In this document: positions 45,007 to 55,193 of the stretch, in pieces
Position numbering within the stretch: the first letter of the stretch is position 1
How the letters are laid out: each line of letters starts with the position of its first letter
NCBI RefSeq assembly: GCF_900104965.1
Contig: NZ_LT629757.1
Span: 2,666,001-2,730,000 of the forward strand
Direction: 5' to 3'
From: Nocardioides scoriae
GTDB taxonomy: Bacteria; Actinomycetota; Actinomycetes; Propionibacteriales; Nocardioidaceae
DNA: 64,000 nt
Translations under genes and position numbers: made by a program
Notes under the pieces: generated by a model
Seen by the model: the letters and a program-made list of their open reading frames with translations, nothing else
Database searches by the model: none
Told to the model about the DNA's origin: nothing

Positions 45007-46232
45007 GCGGCGTACACCTCGAGGGCGGCGCCGACCCCGCCACCGGCCGTGACCGGGGCGCCCCCGGCGCGCAGCACCTGCTCCAGGGCCGCCAGCGTCG
45101 TCAGCACGGCGTCGCGCCGGGCGTTGTGGCCCATGGTCCCGATCCGCCACACCTTGCCGTGGAGCGGGCCGAAGGACGTGCCGATCTCGATGCCGTAGTC
45201 GTGGAGCACGGCCGCGCGCGCCGCGTCGCCGTCGATCCCGTCGGGGATGTGCACCGCGACGACGTTGGTCATCTTGTGGGCGACGTCGCCGAAGACCTCC
45301 AGCCCCAGGCCCCGCACGCCGGCGAGCATCGCGCCGCCGTGGAGCCGGTGCCGCGCGACGGCGGCGTCCAGCCCCTCCTCGAGCAGGATCCGGGCGCACT
45401 CGCGGGCGCCGTACAGCATGGTGGTGGCCTCGGTGTGGTGGTTGAGGCGCCGCGGCCCCCAGTAGTCCATGACCATGGCGAGGTCGAGGTAGTTCGACGC
45501 GATCCGCACGCCGCGCTCGACGTCGCCGGCCTCGCGCACGCCCGCCTCGACGTGCTTGCGGCCCTCGATGACCTCGACGGCGCGCGGACCGATCGTGATC
45601 GGGGCGCTTCCCGAGGGGCCGCCCAGGCACTTCTGCAGGCCGGCGGTGACGACGTCGACCTCCCAGGCGTCGGTCTCGAACGGGTTGCCGCCGAGGCTGG
45701 CGGTGGCGTCGCAGTAGAGCAGCACGTCGTGGCGCCGGCAGATCTCGCCGAGGTCCTCCAGCGGCTGGCACATCGTGGTCGAGGTGTCGCCCTGCACGAC
45801 GGCGAGCACCTTGGGCCGCACGTCGCGCACGGCCTGCTCGACGACCTCCGGCGCGAACACCTCGCCCCACGGCACCTCGATGGTGTGCACCTTCGCCCCG
45901 CAGCGCTCGGCGATCTCGGTCAGCAGGTGGCCGAAGCGTCCGAAGACCGGGACCAGCACGCTGTCGCCGGGCTCGAGCAGGCTGACCAGGGCCGCCTCGA
46001 TCCCGGCGCGGGAGGTGCCGTCGACGACGAACGTCTGCTCGTTGGTCGTGCGGAAGACCCCGCGGTAGAGCTCCGAGGTCTCGCTCATCGTGGTCGTCAT
46101 CCAGGGGTCGTACTGCCCGACGAGCTGGCTCGACATCGCCCGCAGCACCCGCGGGTCGGCGTTGATGGGACCCGGCCCCATGAGCAGCCGCGGGGGCGGG
46201 TCGACAGGTCGTGCGATCGGTGAGGACGTCAC
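45003..46232 (-). CDS. pucG: (S)-ureidoglycine-glyoxylate aminotransferase
   Basis: A 409-residue class V aminotransferase with the opening LMGPGPINADPRVLRAMS and the PLP Lys in VTAGLQKCLGGPSG. It moves the amino group of ureidoglycine to glyoxylate, giving glycine and oxalurate. GTG 46232 is chosen because it lies 7 bases after the -10 TAGCGT; GTG 46241 would overlap that box. First gene of a five-gene operon down to guaD. Alanine-glyoxylate aminotransferase is the closest alternative. Confidence 0.88.
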   Translation of the reverse strand: MTSSPIARPVDPPPRLLMGPGPINADPRVLRAMSSQLVGQYDPWMTTTMSETSELYRGVFRTTNEQTFVVDGTSRAGIEAALVSLLEPGDSVLVPVFGRFGHLLTEIAERCGAKVHTIEVPWGEVFAPEVVEQAVRDVRPKVLAVVQGDTSTTMCQPLEDLGEICRRHDVLLYCDATASLGGNPFETDAWEVDVVTAGLQKCLGGPSGSAPITIGPRAVEVIEGRKHVEAGVREAGDVERGVRIASNYLDLAMVMDYWGPRRLNHHTEATTMLYGARECARILLEEGLDAAVARHRLHGGAMLAGVRGLGLEVFGDVAHKMTNVVAVHIPDGIDGDAARAAVLHDYGIEIGTSFGPLHGKVWRIGTMGHNARRDAVLTTLAALEQVLRAGGAPVTAGGGVGAALEVYAA

Positions 46233-46239
46233 CCGGCGC

Positions 46240-46271
46240 ACGCTAGGTCGCGGTCGTTTCGCCGGCGTTTC
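46240..46271 (-). promoter_or_regulatory. Shared purine-region promoter motif, copy 4 (pucG-xdh-guaD operon)
   Basis: Sense strand: GAAAC (46260-46256), 8 bases, CCTAG, -10 TAGCGT (46245-46240). A second GAAAC is at 46271-46267. The transcript is probably leaderless. Confidence 0.7.
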
Positions 46272-46308
46272 ACCGGCGCACCACCCCGGTTTCGGTCCCC
46301 GGGGCGGG

Positions 46309-47640
46309 TCAGGGGCGCAGCAGCTGCTGGCCCCAGCCGTGGTCGGGGCGCTCGACGTCGATGGCGTTGCCGCGCACGACCGAGCGGGTGATGCGGCCGC
46401 CGTACCGCAGCCCGTCGTACGCCGAGATCGGGTTGCGGTGCGCCAGCCGGGTCGCCTCGATGCGGAAGTCGACCCCGGTGTCGTAGATCGCGAGGTCGGC
46501 GTCCGCCCCGGGCGCGATCCGGCCCTTGCGGGTCAGCCCGACCAGGTCGGCGGTGTTGCGCGACATCCAGCGCGACACCTGGGCCAGGCCGATGCCGCGG
46601 CGGCGGGCCTCCTGGGCCACCGCGCTGAAGCCGACCTGGAGCCCCGAGACGCCGCCCCACGCCTGCTGCAGGTCGCCGTCGCCCTTCTGCTTCTCGGCGG
46701 CGGTGGCCGGCGAGTGGTCGCTGACGACCGCGTCGATGATGCCGGCGCGCAGCGCCGACCAGAGCTCCTCGCGGTTGCCGGAGTCGCGGATCGGCGGGCA
46801 GCACTTGAACTGCGGCGCGGCGTCGGGGATGGTCTCGGCCGCGAAGCACAGGTAGTGCGGGCAGGTCTCGACCGTCACCGGCAGGCCCTCGTCGCGGGCG
46901 GCGGCGATGGCGTCGAGGGCGCGGGCCGAGGACAGGTGCAGCACGTGCACCCGGGCGCCGGTCTCGCGGGCGCCGTCGAGGACCTGGGTGATGGCCGCGA
47001 CCTCGGCGCCGTCGGGACGCGAGCGCACGAAGTCGCGGTAGGAGCGGCTCGGCGCGGCGGGGGCGGCGTCGAGCACGGCGGCGTCCTCGGCGTGCACGAT
47101 CATCAGCGCGTCGAGCCGGGCCACCTCCTTGAGGGCCAGCAGGAACTCGTCGGGGGCCAGCGGCGGGAACTCGTCGACCCCCGAGGGCGACAGGAAGCAC
47201 TTGTAGCCGAACACCCCGGCCTCCCACAGCGGCTCGAGGTCGCCGAGGTTGCCCGGGACGGCGCCGCCCCAGAAGCCGACGTCGACCATCAGCTCGCCGC
47301 TCGCCGCCGCCTGCTTGGCGCGCAGCCCGGCCAGGGTGGTGGTCGGCGGGATCGAGTTGAGCGGCATGTCGACCAGGGTGGTGGCGCCGCCGAGCGCGGC
47401 GGCCTCGGTGGCCGAGACGAACCCCTCCCACTCGGTGCGGCCCGGCTCGTTGATGTGGACGTGGGTGTCCACGATCCCCGGGACGACGTACGCCGAGTCG
47501 GGCGCCCGCAGCACCAGGCCCTCGGCGTCGTGCTCGAAGGGCTCGATCGAGGCGACGGTGCCGCGGTGCAGCGTGATCGTGGCCGGGACGAACGCGTCGT
47601 CGACCAGCACCCGCCGCGCCTGGACGGCGTCGACCCTCAT
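46309..47640 (-). CDS. allB: Allantoinase
   Basis: A 443-residue amidohydrolase. Metal ligands appear in VDTHVHINEPG and HVLHLSSA; the carbamylated Lys is likely in GYKCFLSPSG; Asp in VVSDHSPAT. It hydrolyses allantoin to allantoate. It overlaps the NCS2 permease gene by 4 bases and ends the uraD-led operon. The GYKCFL and ETCPHYLCF motifs favour allantoinase over dihydropyrimidinase. Confidence 0.93.
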   Translation of the reverse strand: MRVDAVQARRVLVDDAFVPATITLHRGTVASIEPFEHDAEGLVLRAPDSAYVVPGIVDTHVHINEPGRTEWEGFVSATEAAALGGATTLVDMPLNSIPPTTTLAGLRAKQAAASGELMVDVGFWGGAVPGNLGDLEPLWEAGVFGYKCFLSPSGVDEFPPLAPDEFLLALKEVARLDALMIVHAEDAAVLDAAPAAPSRSYRDFVRSRPDGAEVAAITQVLDGARETGARVHVLHLSSARALDAIAAARDEGLPVTVETCPHYLCFAAETIPDAAPQFKCCPPIRDSGNREELWSALRAGIIDAVVSDHSPATAAEKQKGDGDLQQAWGGVSGLQVGFSAVAQEARRRGIGLAQVSRWMSRNTADLVGLTRKGRIAPGADADLAIYDTGVDFRIEATRLAHRNPISAYDGLRYGGRITRSVVRGNAIDVERPDHGWGQQLLRP

Positions 47641-49118
47641 CCCTGGTCCGGCCCGGCGACGGGGCTGCCGCCGCGGAAGGAGCCGCCCTCCTCCAGCACC
47701 TCGGCCTCGTCGGGGCGCACCTCCAGGGCCGGGGCGGCGGTGAGCCCGGACGGCTCCTCCGGCACGCCGGGCAGCAGCACGTTGAAGAACAGGTTGAGCG
47801 TGAAGGCCACGATGGCGGCGGCGCTGATCTCGGAGTCGAAGATGGTCTGCCACCACTGCGGGAAGGCGCCCCAGAACTCCGGCCAGGCGATCGGGATCAC
47901 GCCGAAGGCGACGGCGGCCGCGACGACGACGATGTTGTTGGTGCCGTCGTAGGTCACCTTGCCCAGCGTCCGCACCCCGCTCGCGGCGACCGACCCGAAG
48001 AGCACGACGCCGGCGCCCGCGAGCACGGGCAGCGGCAGCAGGCCCACCACTGCGGCCAGCCACGGCGAGAGGCCGAGCACGAACAGCACGCCGCCGCCGA
48101 CCGCGACCGCGAAGCGGCTGCGGATGCCGGTGAGCGCGACCAGGCCGACGTTCTGCGCGAACGCGGTCGCGGGGAAGGAGTTGAACACCGGGGCGATCGC
48201 GGAGCTGACCATGTCGGCCCGCAGGCCGTTGCTGATGCGCTTGTTGTCGACGTCGGTGCCCACGACCTCGGCGACGGCCAGGATGTCGGCGGTCGTCTCG
48301 ACCATGATCACCAGGATCACGATGGTCATCGACACGATGGCGCCGACCTGGAAGATCGGGGTGCCGAACTCGAAGGGCGTCGGGACGGCCACGACGGCGG
48401 CGTCGTCGCCGTTCCAGGTGGTCAGCCCGAAGATCGCGGCCACCACCGTGCCGGCGACCAGCGACAGCAGCACCGCCAGCCGCGAGAGCACCGGCACCTT
48501 GCTCAGCACCAGCACGAAGGCCAGCGACACCGCGGCCAGCGCGACCGAGCTGCCGGAGGCGGTCTCCTCCTGGTCGGTGATCCAGCCGCCCGCGACGGGC
48601 AGCAGCGAGAGGCCGATGACGAGGATGACCGAGCCGGTCACCACCGCCGGGAAGAAGCGCACGATGCGCGAGAACACCGGCGCGATCAGCAGCCCGATGA
48701 CCGCCGAGACGATCACGGCGCCGAAGACGACCCGCAGGCCGCGCTCGCCGTTGCCCTCCCCCTCGGCCAGGATGATGGTGACCATCGTCGAGACGCTGGC
48801 GAAGGAGATGCCCTGCACCAGCGGCAGCTGCGAGCCGAAGAACGGCACCCCGATGGTCTGCAGCACGGTGGCCAGCCCGCTGACGAACAGCGCCGCGGAC
48901 ACGAGCAGGCCGGTCTGCTCGGGCGGGAGCCCGGCGACCCCGCCGATGATGAACGGCACGGCGATGACGCCGCCGAACATCGCGAGGATGTGCTGCACGC
49001 CGTACCCCACCAGCTGGGCGGCGGGGAGGTGCTCGTCCTCGGGACGTCGGGGGCGGCTCTGCGGCGAGCTCACCACGTTGCGGCCGGCCTCCTGCGGGGT
49101 GTGCGGGGTGTCGCTCAT
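47637..49118 (-). CDS. NCS2-family urate/xanthine permease
   Basis: A 493-residue protein with about 14 hydrophobic segments and the NCS2 motif region FPATAFAQNVGLVALTGI (TM10 area) and the GVQHILAMFGGVIAVPFI opening. PucJ/PucK-type urate or xanthine uptake is likely from its place between uricase and allantoinase genes. Confidence 0.92.
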   Translation of the reverse strand: MSDTPHTPQEAGRNVVSSPQSRPRRPEDEHLPAAQLVGYGVQHILAMFGGVIAVPFIIGGVAGLPPEQTGLLVSAALFVSGLATVLQTIGVPFFGSQLPLVQGISFASVSTMVTIILAEGEGNGERGLRVVFGAVIVSAVIGLLIAPVFSRIVRFFPAVVTGSVILVIGLSLLPVAGGWITDQEETASGSSVALAAVSLAFVLVLSKVPVLSRLAVLLSLVAGTVVAAIFGLTTWNGDDAAVVAVPTPFEFGTPIFQVGAIVSMTIVILVIMVETTADILAVAEVVGTDVDNKRISNGLRADMVSSAIAPVFNSFPATAFAQNVGLVALTGIRSRFAVAVGGGVLFVLGLSPWLAAVVGLLPLPVLAGAGVVLFGSVAASGVRTLGKVTYDGTNNIVVVAAAVAFGVIPIAWPEFWGAFPQWWQTIFDSEISAAAIVAFTLNLFFNVLLPGVPEEPSGLTAAPALEVRPDEAEVLEEGGSFRGGSPVAGPDQG

Positions 49119-49155
49119 GGCGGACCTCCGGGTCCTGTGTCGTGCTCGGGAGGGG

Positions 49156-50070
49156 TCAGCAGAAGCCGGGCAGCGTCGCCCAGGCCTCCTCGACGACCGG
49201 CACGCCCTCGCGCTGCACGGTCGCCTGGATGAGTCCGTAGGGGCGGTCGGCGGCGAGGAAGACCTCGCCGGGGTTGTCCTGGCCGAACGGCGCCAGGTCG
49301 ACCAGGAAGTGGTGCTTGTTGGGGCAGCTGAGCTTGACCTCGCCGATCTCGGGGTGTGCCTCGAGCACGGCCTTGCCGGCCGCGAAGATGGTCTGCTGCA
49401 GGGCCAGCGAGTGGACGCTCGCGAAGGTCTCGAGCAGCAGCGCCTTCACCTCGTCGTACGCCGTCGCGAAGTCGAGGCCGGCCGCGACGGCCTCCTCGGT
49501 GTAGCGCCACCACACCGTCATCGAGGTCGCCAGGATCCGGTCGTCGGTCTCGGCCAGGGTGGTCCACCGGTCGCGCGGGAAGCCGTGGAACTCCGAGCCG
49601 GTCGACTTCAGCACCACGCAGTCCTTGAAGCCGGCCAGGACGTGGACGTCCTCGCCGTCCACCTGCACGAGCGTGGTCCGGGTCTCCTGGCCCGTGCGCA
49701 CGAACGCGTGGTCGTGGGGCGTGCCGCCGACCGGGATCCGGTCCCAGCCGAAGGACTCGGCCTCCCAGCGGCCGCCGTCGATCCAGGGGTACTCCGCGAC
49801 GAAGTGGCGCCCGAGCGTCAGCAGGAACTGCTCGGGGCTGTGCACGCCGTGCTCGCGGGCCAGCGAGTAGACGGTGTTCTTCTGGGTGTCGGTGGCGACC
49901 ACGCGGCTGTTGTCGCCCTCGGTGTGGCAGGCGGTGAAGTCGCCGCGCAGCTGCGAGGTGACGTTGAGGTCCTCGATCTCGTGCCGGTCGGTGTCGCGGG
50001 TGATCCGCACCAGGCGGCACTCGGCCTTGCCGTACTGGTTGGCCCCCAGCACCACGTCTCCACGCGCCAT
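49156..50070 (-). CDS. Urate oxidase (uricase)
   Basis: A 304-residue cofactor-free uricase. It has the catalytic Lys in ANQYGKAECRLVRI, Thr in VATDTQKNTVY, and the C-terminal SCPNKHHFLVDLAPFG stretch. It oxidises urate to 5-hydroxyisourate. One base separates it from the HIU hydrolase gene upstream. Confidence 0.96.
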   Translation of the reverse strand: MARGDVVLGANQYGKAECRLVRITRDTDRHEIEDLNVTSQLRGDFTACHTEGDNSRVVATDTQKNTVYSLAREHGVHSPEQFLLTLGRHFVAEYPWIDGGRWEAESFGWDRIPVGGTPHDHAFVRTGQETRTTLVQVDGEDVHVLAGFKDCVVLKSTGSEFHGFPRDRWTTLAETDDRILATSMTVWWRYTEEAVAAGLDFATAYDEVKALLLETFASVHSLALQQTIFAAGKAVLEAHPEIGEVKLSCPNKHHFLVDLAPFGQDNPGEVFLAADRPYGLIQATVQREGVPVVEEAWATLPGFC

Positions 50071-50071
50071 G

Positions 50072-50389
50072 TCAGCTCCCTCGGTAGGTGGTGTAGGACC
50101 ACGGGCCCAGCAGCAGCGCCAGGTGCAGGTGGGCGTCGGGGCCGCTCGTGAACGCGACGACCACCTCGGGGTGGACGTGCTCGCGCCCGGCGGCGTCGAA
50201 CCACGCGCCGGTCGCGAACCGCAGCCGGTGGGTGCCGGCGGCCAGGTCGGGCACGAACCGCACCCGCCCGTCGGCGTCGGTGACCGCGTCCTCGACCAGC
50301 TCGCCCCCCGGGCCGGTCAGCGCCACCGCGATGCCCGCCGCGGGGGCGCCCAGCCCGGCGTCGAGGACGTGGGTGCTCACGGTCGTCAT
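50072..50389 (-). CDS. 5-hydroxyisourate hydrolase (transthyretin-like)
   Basis: A 105-residue protein with N-terminal VSTHVLDAGLG and the hallmark C-terminal tetrapeptide YRGS. It converts 5-hydroxyisourate to OHCU. It overlaps the decarboxylase gene by 4 bases. Confidence 0.96.
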   Translation of the reverse strand: MTTVSTHVLDAGLGAPAAGIAVALTGPGGELVEDAVTDADGRVRFVPDLAAGTHRLRFATGAWFDAAGREHVHPEVVVAFTSGPDAHLHLALLLGPWSYTTYRGS

Positions 50390-50913
50390 GCGTCCACCAG
50401 GCCGGAGACCAGGCCGCGCAGCCGCAGCACGGCGATCTCGCGCAGCTGCCCGGCGGTGACCGCGAGCTCGGTGGCCGGGTCGTGGTCGAGCCGCTGCTCG
50501 AGCAGCTCGAGGATCTCGCCGGCGCTGCGGCCGGCGGCGCGCACCAGGAAGATCCGGTCGAAGCGCTCCTCGTAGGCCCGGTTGCCGGCCGCCAGCCGCG
50601 CGGCGAGGTCGGCGTCGCGGGCGTCGACCCCGGCCTGCTCGGCGGCCGAGTGGTCGGCCGCGGCACCGGCCCCGGCGTGGCGCTCCCCGATCCGCGGGTG
50701 GTCGGCCAGGGCCCGGGTGACCTCGGCGCCGCTCCACCCGGCGGCCAGCTCGTCGGCGTGGGCGAGGAGGGCGGCGGGGTCGGCGTACGGCCGGGCGGCG
50801 ACGACCTGCTCGGCCCAGCGCGGGACGTCGGCGCAGCCGAGCAGCAGCGCGCGCGCCGCGGCCTCGTCGAGCGCGTCGAACTCCGAGATGTCCACGTCGG
50901 TCCCGTCCCTCAC
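50386..50913 (-). CDS. uraD: OHCU decarboxylase
   Basis: A 175-residue helical protein with the catalytic His in ADHPRIGERH and FLVRAAGRSAGEILELLEQR near the C-terminus. It decarboxylates OHCU to S-allantoin. Start GTG 50913, with a GGGGAG upstream. First gene of the uraD-HIUH-uricase-NCS2-allB operon, which covers urate to allantoate. Confidence 0.93.
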   Translation of the reverse strand: MRDGTDVDISEFDALDEAAARALLLGCADVPRWAEQVVAARPYADPAALLAHADELAAGWSGAEVTRALADHPRIGERHAGAGAAADHSAAEQAGVDARDADLAARLAAGNRAYEERFDRIFLVRAAGRSAGEILELLEQRLDHDPATELAVTAGQLREIAVLRLRGLVSGLVDA

Positions 50914-50947
50914 CCCGACCGGCGGTGCTCCCCCGGCCTCCGACCGG

Positions 50948-50990
50948 ACGCTAGGACGCGGTCTTTACGGGCGTGGACCAGCGATGTTTC
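50948..50990 (-). promoter_or_regulatory. Shared purine-region promoter motif, copy 5 (uraD operon)
   Basis: Sense strand: GTAAA (50968-50964), 8 bases, CCTAG, -10 TAGCGT (50953-50948), with GAAAC further up at 50990-50986. The motif overlaps the end of the amidase gene. Confidence 0.65.
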
Positions 50991-52539
50991 GGGTCTGTGA
51001 CGAGAGCTCCTCGGCCAGCCGGAGCAGCGGCAGGTCGCGGCCGCGGGCGGCGACGAGGCAGGCGCCGGCGGGCAGGCCGGCCGCGGTGACCAGCGGCACG
51101 CCGAGCGCGGGCAGGCCGGCGATCCCGGCCAGGCAGGTGAGCCGCATCGTCGCGTCGCGGGTCGCCTGCAGCCGGTCGGCGAGGCCCGGGCCGAGCGGGG
51201 GCGCCACCGACGACGCCGAGGGCAGCACCAGCACGTGGTCGCCCACGAGCGCGTCGACCTCGGCGCGGGCACCGGCCAGCACCGCCCGCGCGTCGTCGGC
51301 CTCGCCCGCGGTGGTCCGCGCGCCGCGCTCGAAGCGGCTGCGGACGTCGGCGCCGAGAGTGTCGAGCCGCGGCTCCAGCCACGCGCCGTGGGAGTCCCAG
51401 GCCTCCCACGCCTGCAGGGTCTGGAAGGCCACGAGCCACCCGGCGAGGTCCTCGGGGCGCCAGTCGAGCGCGTCGGCCCCGTGGCGCTCGGCGAAGCCGG
51501 TCACGGCCGCGCGCACGTCCGGCTCGGCGAGCGCCAGCAGCGCCGGCACGGTCACCAGCGCGCTCGGGTCGATCTCGGGCCCGTCGTGCGTCGGGAGCAG
51601 CACCTCGCCGACCCGTCGCAGCGTCTCGGTGTCGCGGGCCAGCCAGCCCACGGTGTCGAAGGACGGCGCCAGCGGCAGCAGGCCCGTGCGCGGGACGGCG
51701 TCGTGGGTGGTGCGCAGCCCGCACAGGCCCTGGTACGCCGCGGGCACCCGGATCGATCCGCCGGTGTCGGTGCCCAGGCCGATGCTCGCGTGGCCCAGGG
51801 AGACCGCGCTGGCCGAGCCCGACGACGAGCCGCCGGGGATGCGCCGGGGGGCGCGGGGGTTGGGCGGGGTGCCGTGGTGGGCGTTGGTGCCGGCCAGGCT
51901 GTAGGCCAGCTCGTCGGTGCGGGCGATGCCGGTGACGTCGGCCCCCTCCTCGAGCAGCCGCGCCACCGCCCAGGCGTGGTCGGGCTCCGGGCTCGCGGCC
52001 GCCAGCCAGGCGGGGTTGCCGGCGCCGACGCGGTGGCCCGCGACGGCGTACAGGTCCTTCACGGCGACGCCCTCGCCCGCGAGCAGCCCCTCGCCGTCGG
52101 TCGTGGTCGTCGGCACCAGCGGCGCCCCCACCACCCGCCAGACCCGGTCGTCGAGCGCGGGCGCCGCGACCGTGACGTGGGCCGCGGTGACCACCCAGCC
52201 GGACGGCTGCCGCTCCCAGACCTGGGTCTGCAGGCCGCGACCGCCGCGCAGCAGCTCGGTCACCGCCACCACGACGGCGTGGGCCTCGCCGAGCACCTGC
52301 ACCCGGGTCTCGACCAGGCGCCGCGCGGGCGCGCCACCCCGCCCGCCCCGGAAGGCCGCGATGGCGTCGTGGCCCACGAGCAGGCCGGCGGCGTCGCCGC
52401 GCAGGGTGCCGGGCCCCGGAGCGAAGAGCCGGTCGAGGGTGGGGACGTCATCGGCCATCAGCGCCTGCTCGTAGGCCGCGAACGCCTCCTCGAGCCCGAC
52501 GGGCCACGTCGGCCCGGTCTGCCCCGTCGGCCCGGTCAC
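50965..52539 (-). CDS. Amidase fused to N-terminal AtzH-like domain, candidate oxalurate amidase
   Basis: A 524-residue protein. Residues 10-130 resemble AtzH/HpxZ (LEEAFAAYEQALMADDVPTLDRLF in part; LVGHDAIAAFRGGR). The rest is an amidase-signature enzyme with Lys in GVAVKDLYAV, the cis-Ser in GGSSSGSASA and nucleophile Ser in TGGSIRVPAA. In Klebsiella, HpxY (amidase) and HpxZ are separate oxalurate-catabolism proteins. A fusion here, with pucG making oxalurate, suggests the same job. The exact substrate is not proven. It overlaps the fmdA-like gene by 4 bases. Confidence 0.85.
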   Translation of the reverse strand: MTGPTGQTGPTWPVGLEEAFAAYEQALMADDVPTLDRLFAPGPGTLRGDAAGLLVGHDAIAAFRGGRGGAPARRLVETRVQVLGEAHAVVVAVTELLRGGRGLQTQVWERQPSGWVVTAAHVTVAAPALDDRVWRVVGAPLVPTTTTDGEGLLAGEGVAVKDLYAVAGHRVGAGNPAWLAAASPEPDHAWAVARLLEEGADVTGIARTDELAYSLAGTNAHHGTPPNPRAPRRIPGGSSSGSASAVSLGHASIGLGTDTGGSIRVPAAYQGLCGLRTTHDAVPRTGLLPLAPSFDTVGWLARDTETLRRVGEVLLPTHDGPEIDPSALVTVPALLALAEPDVRAAVTGFAERHGADALDWRPEDLAGWLVAFQTLQAWEAWDSHGAWLEPRLDTLGADVRSRFERGARTTAGEADDARAVLAGARAEVDALVGDHVLVLPSASSVAPPLGPGLADRLQATRDATMRLTCLAGIAGLPALGVPLVTAAGLPAGACLVAARGRDLPLLRLAEELSSQTRNIAGPRP

Positions 52540-53633
52540 CGGTCGACCCGCGCGAAGTCGGACTTGCGGACGCGCGCGTGCACGCCCTTGACCACGTCGA
52601 CGACCTGCGAGATGTCGAAGTCGGTGGCGGCGGAGAGGTAGGCCAGCGCCAGGCTCGGGTCCATCCCCCACCGCGCCTGCAGCAGCGCGACGGCAGCGCG
52701 CACGCAGTCGGCCACCGCCACGTCGAGGTCCTCGTCCATCCCGGTGGGCACCAGGAACTCCGAGGTCTCCGCGAGCGGTCCGGCGAGCTCGCCGAAGCGG
52801 CGCACGGCGTCCTCGTGGGGCACCACGTCGACCTGCAGGGTGGCCCGCAGCGACGCCTCCATCGCGGTCAGCGCCACCTCGCCGTCGCCCTGCGCGAAGT
52901 GGGGGTCGCCGACGTAGAGGCCGGCGCCCTCGACCTGGACGGGCAGGTAGAGCGTCGCGCCGACGGTCAGCAGGTTGATGTCGATGTTGCCGCCGTGCGG
53001 GCCCGGTGGCACCGAGTGGGGACGCCGGTCGCCGGCCACGGCGACCCCGATGATGCCGAGGAAGGGGTGCAGCTCGAACTCCACGAGCCGCTCGCCCCCG
53101 GCCACCAGCGGCAGCTGCCCGCGGGTCCCGGTGTCGTCGACCGAGGCGAACGCGCTGAACACCGGCGCCCCGTCGAGCGGGAACTCCCCCGGGAGCGCTC
53201 CCTTGCCGTGGCGGTTGGAGACCACGCCGTACGGCACCCGCGGGAGCGTCTCGCGCACCGTGACCGCGAGCAGGTCGCCGGGTCGGGCGCCCTCGACGTG
53301 CACCGGCCGCGACACCACGTGGGGGCCGTCGACGCCGAAGGTGCGGGGGTGGGTGCGCTCGTCGGTGGCGCACAGGGCGACGGCGTCGTCGAGGACGTGC
53401 GCCACGTCGTGGGCCCCGAAGAACGCGCGCGGGTCCCGGCCCTGGTCCTCCAGGATCCCCTCGTGGCTCAGGGTGTCGAAGGTGACCTCGGCCCCCGGCT
53501 CGACCCGCGCCACCGGGTCGTCGGCCTCGCAGGGCAGCCGGCCCCACAGGACGTGGTCGGGCGTCGAGGGGACGTACGTCGACCCGCGGACGGGCCCCTC
53601 GCCGCAGGGCAGCGCATCGATCGCCGGGCTCAT
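52536..53633 (-). CDS. Acetamidase/formamidase family protein
   Basis: A 365-residue FmdA/AmdA-type amidohydrolase (HVLWGRLPCEADDP; HPRTFGVDGPHV; HGGNIDINLLTVGATLYLPVQ in part). The family hydrolyses formamide or short amides. With the amidase it could clear oxamate or another late purine product. The promoter shares the purine-region motif, and the start ATG lies 8 bases after the -10, so the message may be leaderless. Confidence 0.88.
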   Translation of the reverse strand: MSPAIDALPCGEGPVRGSTYVPSTPDHVLWGRLPCEADDPVARVEPGAEVTFDTLSHEGILEDQGRDPRAFFGAHDVAHVLDDAVALCATDERTHPRTFGVDGPHVVSRPVHVEGARPGDLLAVTVRETLPRVPYGVVSNRHGKGALPGEFPLDGAPVFSAFASVDDTGTRGQLPLVAGGERLVEFELHPFLGIIGVAVAGDRRPHSVPPGPHGGNIDINLLTVGATLYLPVQVEGAGLYVGDPHFAQGDGEVALTAMEASLRATLQVDVVPHEDAVRRFGELAGPLAETSEFLVPTGMDEDLDVAVADCVRAAVALLQARWGMDPSLALAYLSAATDFDISQVVDVVKGVHARVRKSDFARVDR

Positions 53634-53641
53634 GGCCCGCG

Positions 53642-53673
53642 ACCCTAGGCCGCCCGTGTTTCGCCCGTGTTCC
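53642..53673 (-). promoter_or_regulatory. Shared purine-region promoter motif, copy 6 (amidase operon)
   Basis: Sense strand: GAAAC (53662-53658), 8 bases, CCTAG, -10 TAGGGT (53647-53642). GGAACAC lies just upstream (53673-53667). Confidence 0.7.
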
Positions 53674-53774
53674 GCCCGGCCCAGGCCCGCCAGCCGGTTG
53701 TGTTCGTAGTGTTCACGACGTGACCGACCTCACGGACTCGCGGGTAACCGGTCCCGAGGTGGAGGATGCCCGAC

Positions 53775-55166
<1,392 letters not shown>

Positions 55167-55193
55167 GGCCCGACCCAGCCGAGAGGCCACGGC

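Noticed and set aside
46090-47952. A 620-codon plus-strand frame across pucG and allB
   Set aside because: It crosses the intergenic promoter and two real genes in antisense and lacks any domain.
27714-53673. ECF sigma-factor promoters as an explanation of GAAAC-N8-CCTAG
   Set aside because: ECF promoters usually have GGAAC/GAAC and a CGTC-like -10 about 16-17 bases apart. Here the spacing is 8, and the downstream part fits a housekeeping TANNNT -10, so a regulator site is the better reading.
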